Assembly: GCF_013408655.1 (NCBI RefSeq)
Contig: NZ_JACCBP010000002.1
Span: 682,001-746,000, forward strand
Direction of reading: 5' to 3'
Length of the DNA stretch: 64,000 bases
Source of the DNA: Pigmentiphaga litoralis
Lineage (GTDB): Bacteria; Pseudomonadota; Gammaproteobacteria; Burkholderiales; Burkholderiaceae_B
In this document: in pieces, positions 42,832-52,979 of the stretch
Layout: each line of letters opens with the position of its first letter
Numbering within the stretch: position 1 is the first letter of the stretch
The notes under the pieces: model-generated
Told to the model about the DNA's origin: nothing
What the model saw: only the letters and a program-made list of their open reading frames with translations
Database searches by the model: none
Program-made: the position numbers and the translations under genes

Positions 42832-43917
42832 CTAGAAGTCGCTGTTCGGTGGCTGGCTCAGGTCCACGACCCGCAGGAGCGCCAGGCGGTCCCGAAGGAT
42901 CCGGTACACCTCATAGTCGAAGTCGGGCCGGCCACTGTCGAGCAATGCCCAGAGCCCCTCATCCTGATACGCCGTGCCCAGAAAGTGCCAGTTGTTGATC
43001 ACGTGAATGGCATGCCCTTCCCGAATGCCGATCGCGCCGGCATAGGGCCAGTCGGCGGTCACGTCGGTGGCCCGGCGGCCGCGCCGATTGTGGCGGGGCG
43101 CCAGCCGCTGCACCATTTCCATTTCATGCAACAGCGCACCGATGGCGCCGCCGGTTTCCTTCCAGTCGATGTGCCGCGTCTGTTCCGCCATCCGCACGGC
43201 TTTCGCCGGCGCGCCCGCCACCTTGAAATGCGCGAGCACCTTGCTGCGGATGTTGTCGGCCCGGCCGACGAACAGGGGCTCGCGCTGATCGCCATACAGC
43301 ACGTACACGCCATGCGCATCGGGCAGCACGTCCGGCAACGCCGGGTCCAGGTAGTCGGGCAAGCGCACACGCGCCGACAGCACGTCGGCAATGCCCTGGA
43401 TATGCTCGGCCGGAAACTCGCCGTGGATGGATTGCCAGAACTGCCACACCAGCTTGGCGTCGCCCAGCGCGCGGTGGCGATCCTGTTCCGCAATCACCAG
43501 GCTGTGCCGCTCGATCAATGAGTCGAGGTTATGGCGCCGGTGCTCGGGATACAGCCGCCGCGACAGCCGCACGGTGCACAGCACGCCGGGCCGGAAGGGC
43601 ATGCCGACGCGTTCGAATTCCGCCCGCAGAAAGCCGTAATCGAAGCGCGCGTTGTGGGCGATGAACAGGCAGCCTTGCAGCCGTTCGGCCACTTCGGCGG
43701 CCACATCGGCGAACGGCGGCGCACTGCGCACCATCTCATTCGAGATGCCGGTCAATGACTGGATCATCGGCGGGATGGGCCGACCGGGATTCACGAGCCG
43801 GTGCCATTCATTCACGCCGGTTTCGTCGACGCGCACGATGCCGATTTCGGTGATGCGGTCAAAGGCAGCGGTGGTGCCCGTGGTTTCAAGGTCGACGAAG
43901 GCTAGGGGGAGGGACAT
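42832..43917 (-). CDS. DnaQ-like 3'-5' exonuclease fused to GIY-YIG nuclease domain
   Basis: A 361-residue fusion. Residues 1 to about 170 are a DEDDh exonuclease like the DNA polymerase III epsilon subunit: FVDLETTG (DxE), AHNARFDYGFL (Asp), and HRALGDAKLVWQFW (His and Asp). Residues about 205-290 are a GIY-YIG-like domain (HGVYVLYGDQREPLFVGRADNIRSKVLAHF) as in UvrC and Cho; the tail (about 290-361) is unassigned. It is probably a repair nuclease that nicks and trims DNA. The open frame begins with a TTG at 43929; the ATG at 43917 starts directly at the exonuclease domain. Confidence 0.88.
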   Translation of the reverse strand: MSLPLAFVDLETTGTTAAFDRITEIGIVRVDETGVNEWHRLVNPGRPIPPMIQSLTGISNEMVRSAPPFADVAAEVAERLQGCLFIAHNARFDYGFLRAEFERVGMPFRPGVLCTVRLSRRLYPEHRRHNLDSLIERHSLVIAEQDRHRALGDAKLVWQFWQSIHGEFPAEHIQGIADVLSARVRLPDYLDPALPDVLPDAHGVYVLYGDQREPLFVGRADNIRSKVLAHFKVAGAPAKAVRMAEQTRHIDWKETGGAIGALLHEMEMVQRLAPRHNRRGRRATDVTADWPYAGAIGIREGHAIHVINNWHFLGTAYQDEGLWALLDSGRPDFDYEVYRILRDRLALLRVVDLSQPPNSDF

Positions 43918-44083
43918 CAGGGAAGGCAAGAAGGACAGAGGAAGGTGCGGCAGGGGTCCAGTCTACCAAGTGGGGCCGGAAGGCGATCATGCAAGGGACA
44001 CTGTGGCCACCCTCCCGCAATCGGGTTATCCCTTGGCACCCGAGGCCCAACCTGTCTGGAAAGGCGGACATTGCCGCCAGGTC

Positions 44084-44095
44084 GATTCCGGAATC
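44084..44095. promoter_or_regulatory. Palindrome, candidate enhancer site
   Basis: GATTCCGGAATC is a perfect 12-base palindrome 93 bases upstream of the sigma-54 -24 element, the usual range for activator sites. It may bind the DctD-like regulator encoded at 48489. A TGTC/GACA imperfect dyad lies at 44053-44070. Confidence 0.4.
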
Positions 44096-44187
44096 CTGCA
44101 CAGGCTTGCGAAGATCGCGTCAGCACCTGCCGCGCCCAACCGCGCAGCCGTTGGTCTTGCCGCCATTCTTCACGGATTCTCGCGCGA

Positions 44188-44203
44188 TGGCACGACCATT
44201 GCT
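44188..44203 (+). promoter_or_regulatory. Sigma-54 (-24/-12) promoter
   Basis: TGGCACG-N4-TTGCT matches the sigma-54 consensus at every conserved base, with the GG and GC exactly 10 bases apart. Transcription should start near 44214, giving a leader of about 94 bases to the DUF6351 gene. The nearest activator of the right class is the regulator encoded at 48489-49829. Confidence 0.88.
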
Positions 44204-44307
44204 TTGCCTCCCCGCAGTCTGACGAGCGGGGCGACTCACGGCATCGTCCCCGCCGACCTGCGGTACCGCCGTATCCATAACAGCAAATAGAAGTCCAGGA
44301 GATTGGG

Positions 44308-46527
44308 ATGAGACAGCACCAACACACGCAACGGCGCGGCTTCACGCGGGGCCAGACCCTGCTGGCCACGGGGATCGCCAGCCTGTTCCTCGCCGGTTGC
44401 GGCGGCAGCGACGATTCGGATACGCCCGCGCAATCCCTGCGCGTCAGCACCGTGTCCTCGATGCCCGAGTACGTGAGCGGCGGCGACGCCTTGGTCGAGA
44501 TCGCACCACCCGCCGGCGCGACCGGCACGCCCGTCGTGACACTCGATGGCCGCGACGTTTCGACCGCCTTCAAGGCCACCTCCACCGGCACCTACCTGGG
44601 CAAGGTCGAAGGCATGGCGGTGGGCGAACATACGCTGGCCGCCCGGATGGGCGAGGCGACCGGATCGTTAACACTGACCAACTATCCCGTGACCGGCCCG
44701 ATGATTTCGGGTCCGCATGAATCGCCGTACGTGTGCGCCACCGCCACCTTCGCGGGCATCCCCGTGGGCAGCACCGGCCTGGGCAATCCGCTGGACGCCA
44801 ACTGCTCGGTGCCGACCCGCGTCACGTACGTGTATCGCAGCACCGCCGCGGGCCGTCCGGTCGTGGCCTGGGCGCCACCGACCACCGGCATCCCGACGGC
44901 AACGCCGGTCTATCCGGCCGACATGGAATTCCTGGTGATGGATGGCACCAACAAGCGCGTGCCGTACCTGGTGCGTGTCGAGACCGGCACCATCAACCGC
45001 AGTATCTATCAGTCGATCATTCTGCATGACCCCCTGACCGAACCCGCACCCAGCCCCACCACCCGTCCGGCCAACTGGAACGGCAAGCTGATGTATCCGC
45101 TGGGCGGCGGCTGCCAGGGCGGCTGGTACATGCAAGGCAACAACGTGTCGCTGTCGATCAACGACACGTGGTTCAAGCGCGGCTATGCGGCCGTCACGTC
45201 CACGCTCAACACCTTCGGCACGAACTGCAACGACCTGCTGTCGTCCGAAACCGTGGCCATGACCAAGGAACGTTTTACCGAAGCCTATGGCAAGCCGACC
45301 TACACCATCGGCACCGGCGGATCGGGCGGCGCATACCAGAGCTACCAGACTTCCGACAATTACCCTGGCCTCTTTGACGGCATCATCGTGAACTCGGTGT
45401 TCCCCGACGTGACCACGGCCACCATCTTCAAGATCTTCGATTCGCGCCTGCTCAACAACTACTTCAACACCGGCGGGCGTCCGTTCACGGTCGATCAGCG
45501 CAAGGCCATTTCCGGCTATCTGCAGGTCGGCCAGATCGCGAACATGAGCGGCAGCGCGGCGCGCCTGGATCCGGTCGTGTCCTTCCCGGCCGGTTTCCCG
45601 AACGAACTGAAGTACAACCCGACGACCAATCCGACCGGCACCCGCGCCACCGTGTACGACCACACGGTCAACGTGTACGGCAAGGATGCCCGCGGTTTCG
45701 CCCAGCGCCCGATCGACAACGTGGGGGTGCAGTACGGCCTGAAAGCCATGCTGGCCGGCGCGATCACGGTGGACGACTTCCTGGACCTGAACGCGCGCAT
45801 TGGCGGTTTGGACCCGGATATGAAGCCGCAGGCGGCGCGCACGTCGGGTGACCTGGGCGCGATCCGCCGGGCCTACCAGTCGGGCCGGATCCTGAACGGG
45901 GGCGGGGGCCTGGCCACCACGGCCATCATCGACCGCCGCGATTACTTCGATGACGCGGTCAATGGCGACATCCACCAGAAGATCCACTCGTACTCGGTGC
46001 GTGAACGCCTGACCAAGGCCAACGGCAACTTCGACAACCATGTCATCGTCGGTCCGGGCAACATCCTTGACGACACGCTGGGGCTGATGGACACGTGGCT
46101 GTCGGGCATGCTGGCCGACACGACGGCAGCCGCCAAGCGCGACAAGCTGATCAAGGCACGGCCCGCCGCCCTGGTGGACGCATGCTGGATCGGCACGACC
46201 AAGGTGATCGAGCCTTCGACCGCCGCGGGCGCCGGGCAGTGCAACACCGCCTATCCGGCCGGCACCACGCCGCGCCTGGTAGCCGGTGGCCCGCTGGCCG
46301 ACGATATCGTCAAGTGCCAACTCAAGCCGGTCAACCTGGCCGACTACGCGCCGATCACGTTCACCGATGCCCAGGCCGCCGCATTGCGCGCGACCTTCGC
46401 TACCGGTGTGTGCGACTGGAGCAAGCCGGGTGTGGAACAGCAGGCGCTGAAGTCGACCTGGGCATCGTTCGGCCCGTCGAAGAAGAACCTGGTGTTCGAC
46501 ATCACCAACCCGACCGCAACGCCTTGA
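44308..46527 (+). CDS. DUF6351 family lipoprotein (predicted alpha/beta-hydrolase-like)
   Basis: A 739-residue exported protein. The N-terminus has an Arg-rich start, a hydrophobic stretch and a lipobox (FLAGC, Cys at about residue 31) followed by a Gly/Ser/Asp linker, so it is a lipoprotein. An Ig-like segment (about 45-125) precedes a large domain with GTGGSGGAYQSYQ (about residue 350), a nucleophile-elbow-like turn, and conserved Cys pairs (YVCATAT, DANCSV, GGCQGG, TNCND). I recognise this as DUF6351; the function is unknown, perhaps hydrolysis of an ester or polymer outside the cytoplasm. AGGAG lies 6 bases upstream. A perfect sigma-54 promoter drives it, and a DctB/D-like two-component system follows. 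Confidence 0.8.
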   Translation: MRQHQHTQRRGFTRGQTLLATGIASLFLAGCGGSDDSDTPAQSLRVSTVSSMPEYVSGGDALVEIAPPAGATGTPVVTLDGRDVSTAFKATSTGTYLGKVEGMAVGEHTLAARMGEATGSLTLTNYPVTGPMISGPHESPYVCATATFAGIPVGSTGLGNPLDANCSVPTRVTYVYRSTAAGRPVVAWAPPTTGIPTATPVYPADMEFLVMDGTNKRVPYLVRVETGTINRSIYQSIILHDPLTEPAPSPTTRPANWNGKLMYPLGGGCQGGWYMQGNNVSLSINDTWFKRGYAAVTSTLNTFGTNCNDLLSSETVAMTKERFTEAYGKPTYTIGTGGSGGAYQSYQTSDNYPGLFDGIIVNSVFPDVTTATIFKIFDSRLLNNYFNTGGRPFTVDQRKAISGYLQVGQIANMSGSAARLDPVVSFPAGFPNELKYNPTTNPTGTRATVYDHTVNVYGKDARGFAQRPIDNVGVQYGLKAMLAGAITVDDFLDLNARIGGLDPDMKPQAARTSGDLGAIRRAYQSGRILNGGGGLATTAIIDRRDYFDDAVNGDIHQKIHSYSVRERLTKANGNFDNHVIVGPGNILDDTLGLMDTWLSGMLADTTAAAKRDKLIKARPAALVDACWIGTTKVIEPSTAAGAGQCNTAYPAGTTPRLVAGGPLADDIVKCQLKPVNLADYAPITFTDAQAAALRATFATGVCDWSKPGVEQQALKSTWASFGPSKKNLVFDITNPTATP

Positions 46528-46603
46528 GCCTGCTCACGCGCTGAGCTGACGGCCAAGGCCCCGGCCTGGTGTCTCCATCATGATAAATTCCGCGGGAGGT
46601 TGA

Positions 46604-48488
46604 ATGCCCATCCCTCCCGACATGCATGGAGACACCTTGCCCGGGGCCCCGCCGTCGATGTCCTTGCGCCGCCGCCTGATCACGGGCGGCCTTTCCGCAC
46701 TCCTGATCGCCACCGGTGTCGTGCTGGCGTACCTGTGGGGCGAGCAGACGGGTGTGCGCGCGTTGCGCCAGACCATGGCGCACCGGCTGGATGTGTATGC
46801 CGTGGGGCTGCACAGCGAACTGACGCGCTACGACTACCTGCCGGGCATCCTGTCCTTGAACAAGGATGTGATCGCGCTGCTGCAATCGCCCGATGACACC
46901 GTCATGCTGGACCGGGTCAACCGCTATCTGCATACCGTCAATCAAAAAGCCGGATCGTCCGACATCTATGTGATGAACATGGAAGGACTGACCCTGGCCG
47001 CCAGCAACTGGAACGCCGCGAACAGTTTCGTCGGCAAGAATTTTTCGTATCGCCCGTACTTCACCGATGCGGTGAAGGGCCTGCCGGGCCGCTTCTATGG
47101 CATTGGCACCGTCAGCCAGGCGCCGGGCTATTACTTCTCTTACGGCATCTATCGCGACAACCGCATGGCGGGCGTCGCCGCCCTCAAGGTCGACCTCGAC
47201 AAGCTCGACGATGCCTGGCTGCGCGCCGATGAACGGGTCGTGGTCGTGGATGAAAACGGCATCGTGTTCCTGACATCCGTGCCCGACTGGAAGTTCAAGG
47301 CGCTGGCGCCGTTGAGCGCGAGCACGCAGGCCAGGCTCGCCCTGACGCGCCAATACCATCTGGCTGGCGAGCCCGGGCCGATCGGCCTGAACGAAGTGCG
47401 GGTGCTGGCCGACGACGCCAGCATCGTGCGGGGCGGGCCGGCCGACCCCTTGTACCTGGCGCAAAGCCGGCCTATCCCTGGCACGGGCTGGAAGCTGATC
47501 GTGCTGTCCGACATGGGGCCGATTCGCGCCCGCGCGCGCATCAGTGCGATCAGCGTCGCCTTCGCACTGGCCTTCCTGGGCATCAGCGCGCTGTATATCC
47601 GGCAGCGCCGCCGCGCGATCGCGCAGAACGTGGCCGCGAAAGAAGCGCTGCAACGGGCGCATGATGAACTGGAACGCAAGGTGGCGCTGCGCACCGGCGA
47701 CCTGAGCAACGCCAATTTGCATTTGCAGACCGAGATCGCGGAGCGCAAACGGGCCGAGGTGGTGTTGAAGGCGGCCATGGAAGAGCTGGTGCAGGCCGGC
47801 AAGATGGCCGCGCTTGGCCAGATGTCGGCCGGCGTCACGCATGAACTGAACCAGCCGCTGGCCGCACTGCGCACGCTGTCCGACAACGCGATCGTGCTGC
47901 TGCAGCGGGGCCAGACGATCGAGGTCGAAGCCAATCTTGAGCTCATCAGTGACCTGATCACACGTATGGGCAAGATCACCGGGCAACTGAAGAAGTTCGC
48001 GCGCAAGTCGCCAGCGGAACTGCGCCCGACTTCGGTCAGCACGGTGATTGCCGACGCCGTGTTCCTGATGGGGCAACGTTTTCGGGAAGCCCACGCCGAC
48101 CTGGACACGTCCGATGTGCCGTCTGACATGCATGCGTATTGCGACGCCAATCGGCTGGAACAGGTGTTCGTCAATCTGTTGGGCAACGCATTGGATTCGA
48201 TGGCGCAGTCCGACCCGCGGGTGGTGACGGTGTCGGCGCGGGAGGACGGGCCGGTGGTGCGTATCGCCGTGCGCGACCGCGGCGCGGGCATTGCGCCCGA
48301 GCATCTGCCACGGCTGTTCGAACCCTTCTTCACCACCAAAGAGCAGGGCGCCGGCCTGGGGCTGGGCCTGGCGATCTCGGCCGGCATCGTGCGCGAATTT
48401 GGCGGTACGCTAAAAGCCCGCAACCATCCGGACGGCGGCGCCGAATTTGTCATACAGTTGCGATCTGCAACTATCGAGGAAAGCGCGG

Positions 48489-48496
<8 letters not shown>
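46604..48496 (+). CDS. DctB-like membrane sensor histidine kinase
   Basis: A 630-residue kinase. Transmembrane helix 1 is near residues 28-45 (GGLSALLIATGVVLAYLW), an extracellular dCache-like sensor spans about 50-300 (FSYRPYFTDAVKGLPGRFYGIGTVSQAPGYYFS is the classical cache/PDC segment), and helix 2 is near 308-328. A coiled coil follows, then HisKA with THELNQPLAALR (phospho-His), NLLGNALDSM (N box), RDRGAGI (G1) and FFTTKEQGAGLGLGLAIS. DctB-type sensors bind C4-dicarboxylates; this one's ligand is unknown. GGAGG lies before the ATG at 46604. It overlaps the response-regulator gene by 8 bases. Confidence 0.92.
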
Positions 48497-49829
<1,333 letters not shown>

Positions 49830-49927
49830 CGGCGGGTTGGAAGGCGATCGCAGCAGATATCGGCACGATGTCATCGCATTGTCATGCGTTTGTAAGTTGC
49901 GTCAGGGTTAATCCGCACACTGCACTT

Positions 49928-49956
49928 TTGACAACGTAGGTGCGTCGCGTTAGAAT
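49928..49956 (+). promoter_or_regulatory. Sigma-70 promoter of the marR-ect operon
   Basis: TTGACA (49928-49933, perfect) and TAGAAT (49951-49956, 5 of 6) are separated by the optimal 17 bases. Transcription should start near 49963, giving a leader of about 51 bases to the MarR start. Confidence 0.82.
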
Positions 49957-49976
49957 CATTCGAGTTGAAATGATTC
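49953..49976. promoter_or_regulatory. 24-base inverted repeat overlapping the -10, candidate MarR (EctR) operator
   Basis: GAATCATT and AATGATTC are perfect 8-base arms with an 8-base spacer. The left arm overlaps the -10 and the repeat spans the predicted transcript start, so a bound repressor would block initiation. The first gene of the operon encodes a MarR protein, and MarR-type EctR regulators are known to repress ect operons from sites at the -10. Confidence 0.75.
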
Positions 49977-50013
49977 GACGCAACAAGATTTGACTCAAAC
50001 AGGTTCGACCCAG

Positions 50014-50535
50014 ATGGACCAGCCCACCTCGCATTCCCCCAGCAGTTACGACTTGCGCATCCTGCGTGCCTTGCGCCGCATCACGCGCAACGTCGCCCTG
50101 CATTCCAAGCAGCTGGCGGCGTACAGCCACATCACGGCGCCGCAACTGGTTTGCCTGTTGGCGGTGATCGAATCCGGTCCCGTCACGGCCACCGCGCTCA
50201 GCCGCCTAATCAGTGTCAGCCCCAGCACGGTGGTCGGGATCCTGGATCGCCTGGAAGACAAACAGCTGATCCGCCGCGAACGCAGCCGGGAAGACCGCCG
50301 TACGGTGTTCATCACGGCCACCGATCCAGGGCGGACACTGGCTGCCGAAGCCCCGTCGCCCTTGCAAAAGACGCTGGCCGACGCGTTGAACGCCTTGCCC
50401 GAACTGGAGCAGGCCACGATCACGCTGTCGCTGGAACGCATCGTCGACCTGATGGAGGCCCGCCAGGCGGACCCGTCGCCGTTGCTCGATATCAATGCAT
50501 CGGAAAATTCACCGGAGTCCGGCCTGGCGGTTTGA
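50014..50535 (+). CDS. MarR-family regulator (EctR-like)
   Basis: A 173-residue MarR winged-helix protein: helices 1-2 ([37 protein letters not shown]), HTH ([29 protein letters not shown]) and wing ([20 protein letters not shown]). It sits directly upstream of ectABCD in the same orientation, so it is probably the ectoine-operon regulator EctR, autoregulated through the inverted repeat at 49953-49976. The start could be the ATG at 50014 or the TTG at 49990; neither has a strong ribosome binding site. EctR proteins respond to osmotic conditions by an unknown signal. Confidence 0.85.
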   Translation: MDQPTSHSPSSYDLRILRALRRITRNVALHSKQLAAYSHITAPQLVCLLAVIESGPVTATALSRLISVSPSTVVGILDRLEDKQLIRRERSREDRRTVFITATDPGRTLAAEAPSPLQKTLADALNALPELEQATITLSLERIVDLMEARQADPSPLLDINASENSPESGLAV

Positions 50536-50602
50536 CCTCGGCCACATGAACCACGCCGGTTGCCCAAGGCTGCCGGCGGCAAAGAAAGAGGAGGATCACG
50601 GT

Positions 50603-51145
50603 CTGAACGCGATAGACACGACCCCCGTCCCCGCAGTACCCACGTCAGCCACCCTGGCCACGCCGCCAGGCTGCCGTTTCAGGAAGCCCGAGTTGTCCGA
50701 CGGCGCGGCCATCCAGCAGTTGATCCAGGATGCTCCGCCGCTCGATGTGAATTCGACCTACGCGTATCTGCTCCTCTGCCTTCATTTCCGCGACACCTGT
50801 GTGGTCGCGGAACGGAACGGTCAATTGGCGGGTTTCATCTCCGCCTACGTGCCCCCCCGACATCCCGATGTGCTCTTCGTGTGGCAGGTTGCCGTGCATC
50901 CGTCGGCGCGCGGCCAGCGCCTGGGCGCGGCCATGCTGACCGAGCTTCTGGCGCGCGATGCCGCAGCGCTGGTGCGGTATGTCGAGACGACCGTTTCCCC
51001 CGATAACGCCGCGTCGCGCCGCATGTTCGCGCGACTGGCCACTGACCTGAACGCGCCGCTTGATGAGCAGGCGCTGTTTCCACCCACTTTGTTTGGGGGG
51101 GCCGATCACGACGACGAACGACTGTTGCGGATCGGTCCGTTTTGA
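50603..51145 (+). CDS. ectA: Diaminobutyrate acetyltransferase EctA
   Basis: A 180-residue GNAT acetyltransferase converting L-2,4-diaminobutyrate to N-gamma-acetyl-diaminobutyrate, second step of ectoine synthesis. EctA features: [34 protein letters not shown] near the start, [31 protein letters not shown] (acetyl-CoA site) and [21 protein letters not shown]. The start is unusual: a strong GAGGAGG (50588-50594) lies 8 bases before an in-frame CTG at 50603 and there is no ATG at that point. The nearest in-frame ATG is upstream at 50546 and would place the GAGGAGG inside the gene; either may be used. The gene before is marR, the gene after ectB. Confidence 0.9.
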   Translation: MNAIDTTPVPAVPTSATLATPPGCRFRKPELSDGAAIQQLIQDAPPLDVNSTYAYLLLCLHFRDTCVVAERNGQLAGFISAYVPPRHPDVLFVWQVAVHPSARGQRLGAAMLTELLARDAAALVRYVETTVSPDNAASRRMFARLATDLNAPLDEQALFPPTLFGGADHDDERLLRIGPF

Positions 51146-51152
51146 CCAAGGC

Positions 51153-51189
51153 CAGGTACGCCATGTACCTGTCCCGGCGCCATGCCGGG
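51153..51189 (+). other. Twin hairpins between ectA and ectB
   Basis: CAGGTAC/GTACCTG (51153-51171) and CCCGGC/GCCGGG (51173-51189) each close over the same 5-base loop GCCAT. They lie 8 bases after the ectA stop and 45 before ectB. They could set mRNA processing or differential ectA/ectB levels; no T-run follows. Confidence 0.5.
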
Positions 51190-51234
51190 TTCGCCGAACG
51201 TTGTTTTCAATACGCAAGACAGAAGGGATAACCG

Positions 51235-52551
51235 ATGGATCTCAATATTTTCGACCGCCTAGAATCCGAAGTGCGCGGCTATGTGCGCTCGTTTCCGGTG
51301 GTGTTCAGCAAGGCAAAAGGCTCATTGCTGTTCGACGAAGAAGGCAAGCAATACATCGATCTGTTCGCCGGTGCGGGCACCTTGAACTACGGCCACAACA
51401 ACGACGTCTTGAAGCAGCCCCTGCTCGACTACGTTGCCTCCGATGGCGTGGTGCACGGCCTGGACATGGCCACCTCTGCCAAGAAAGCGTTTCTCGAGAC
51501 CTTCGAGCGCGTGATTCTCAAGCCGCGCAACATGCAGTACTCGATGCAGTTCACCGGGCCGACCGGCACCAATGCCGTTGAAGCCGCGCTCAAGCTGGCC
51601 CGCAAGGTCAAGCAGCGCCAGAACATCGTGTCGTTCACGCACGGCTTCCACGGCGTCAGCGGCGGCTCGCTCGCCATGACCGCCAATTCCAAATACCGTG
51701 ATGCGGCCGGCGTCAGCCTGGCCAATACCGCCTTCATTCCGTACGACGGCTACTTCGGTCCGGACGTCGACACCATGTCCTACTTCGAGCGCATGCTGGA
51801 AGACCGCAGCAGCGGCCTGGACGCGCCTGCCGCCGTGATCGTCGAAACGGTGCAAGGCGAAGGCGGCGTCAACGTCGCCACGCAGCGCTGGCTCAAAGAA
51901 CTGCAGCGCCTGTGCCGCCGCCACGACATGCTGCTGATCATCGACGACATCCAGGTCGGCTGCGGCCGCACCGGCACTTTCTTCAGCTTTGAAGCCGCCG
52001 GCATCGAGCCCGACCTGATCACGCTGTCCAAGTCCCTGAGCGGCTTCGGCCTGCCCATGGCCATGGTGCTGATCAAGCCCGAACTGGACATCTGGAAGCC
52101 CGGCGAACACAACGGCACGTTCCGTGGCAACAACCTGGCCTTCGTGACCGCGGCCAAGGCGCTGGAAACCTACTGGGCCGACGACCGCTTCACGCAGAGC
52201 ATTGCCGGCAAGGCGACCCTGCTGCGCGACTTCCTGGAAAACATGGTGCACAGCCATCCGGCAGCGGGCTTGTCGGTGCGGGGCCGTGGCCTGATCCAGG
52301 GCCTGGTCAGCGACATTCCGGGCTTCAGCAACAAGGTAGCCGCGCAGGCGTTCAAGCATGGCGTGGTGATCGAGACCTCGGGCGCGAACGACGAAGTGCT
52401 CAAGTTCCTGCCCGCATTGACCATTGAAGAAGTGCAATTGCGCCAGGCGCTGGACGTGCTGGATCGCAGCGTGGCCGAGGTTGTGGCCGCCCAGCCCGAG
52501 CAGAAACAGGCCAATGCCCGCGTGATCAAATTTGGAGGGAAAGCACGATGA
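51235..52551 (+). CDS. ectB: Diaminobutyrate--2-oxoglutarate transaminase EctB
   Basis: A 438-residue class III PLP aminotransferase making L-2,4-diaminobutyrate from aspartate semialdehyde and glutamate, first step of ectoine synthesis. EctB-typical residues: [25 protein letters not shown] at the N-terminus, [22 protein letters not shown]-contacting [19 protein letters not shown] and the Schiff-base Lys in [21 protein letters not shown] precedes the ATG at 51235. The stop overlaps the ectC ATG. Confidence 0.96.
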   Translation: MDLNIFDRLESEVRGYVRSFPVVFSKAKGSLLFDEEGKQYIDLFAGAGTLNYGHNNDVLKQPLLDYVASDGVVHGLDMATSAKKAFLETFERVILKPRNMQYSMQFTGPTGTNAVEAALKLARKVKQRQNIVSFTHGFHGVSGGSLAMTANSKYRDAAGVSLANTAFIPYDGYFGPDVDTMSYFERMLEDRSSGLDAPAAVIVETVQGEGGVNVATQRWLKELQRLCRRHDMLLIIDDIQVGCGRTGTFFSFEAAGIEPDLITLSKSLSGFGLPMAMVLIKPELDIWKPGEHNGTFRGNNLAFVTAAKALETYWADDRFTQSIAGKATLLRDFLENMVHSHPAAGLSVRGRGLIQGLVSDIPGFSNKVAAQAFKHGVVIETSGANDEVLKFLPALTIEEVQLRQALDVLDRSVAEVVAAQPEQKQANARVIKFGGKAR

Positions 52552-52946
52552 TCGTCAGAAACATGAAGGATATCGTTGGCACCGACAACGAAGTGTCGAC
52601 CGACACGTGGACCAGCCGCCGCGTGTTGCTCAAGCAGGACGGGATGGGTTTCTCGTTTCACGAGACCATCATCTTCCCGGGAACCGAGACCCACATTTGG
52701 TACAAGAATCACGTCGAAGCCGTGTTCTGCATCGAGGGTGACGGAGAAATCGAAACGGTGGCCGACGGCAAGAAGTATGCGTTGGGACCGGGCGTGGTCT
52801 ACGCGTTGAACGACAACGACGAACATTACCTGCGAGGCGGCAAGGAGCCGCTGCGGGTGATCTGCGTGTTCAACCCGCCACTGACCGGCAAGGAAGTGCA
52901 TGACGCCGACGGCGTCTACCCCCTGCCCGAAGCCGAGGCCGCCTGA
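52548..52946 (+). CDS. ectC: L-ectoine synthase EctC
   Basis: A 132-residue cupin-fold cyclase closing N-gamma-acetyl-diaminobutyrate to ectoine. EctC signatures: [16 protein letters not shown] at the start, [36 protein letters not shown] with metal-binding residues, and [14 protein letters not shown]. It is preceded by GGAGGG and overlaps the ectB stop by 4 bases. Confidence 0.96.
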   Translation: MIVRNMKDIVGTDNEVSTDTWTSRRVLLKQDGMGFSFHETIIFPGTETHIWYKNHVEAVFCIEGDGEIETVADGKKYALGPGVVYALNDNDEHYLRGGKEPLRVICVFNPPLTGKEVHDADGVYPLPEAEAA

Positions 52947-52979
52947 TTTTTCCCGCTTTCCTTCTTTACGGAGACGATA

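Larger units (their letters stand above)
43930..44307. other. 378-base regulatory region between divergent genes
   Basis: No plausible protein is encoded here. It contains a GATTCCGGAATC palindrome (44084-44095), a sigma-54 promoter (44188-44203), a CCCCGC/GCGGGG hairpin near the predicted transcript start (44210-44231), and an AGGAG ribosome binding site at 44297-44301. Confidence 0.7.

Noticed and set aside
43945..44280. Open frames of about 77-111 codons in the gap before the DUF6351 gene
   Set aside because: They overlap each other in several frames, lack ribosome binding sites and family features, and the region is better explained as promoter DNA.
44668..48304. Long minus-strand open frames (550 and 600 codons) under the DUF6351 and kinase genes
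   Set aside because: Arg/His/Gln/Val-rich shadow translations; the plus-strand genes carry full domain motifs and good start signals.
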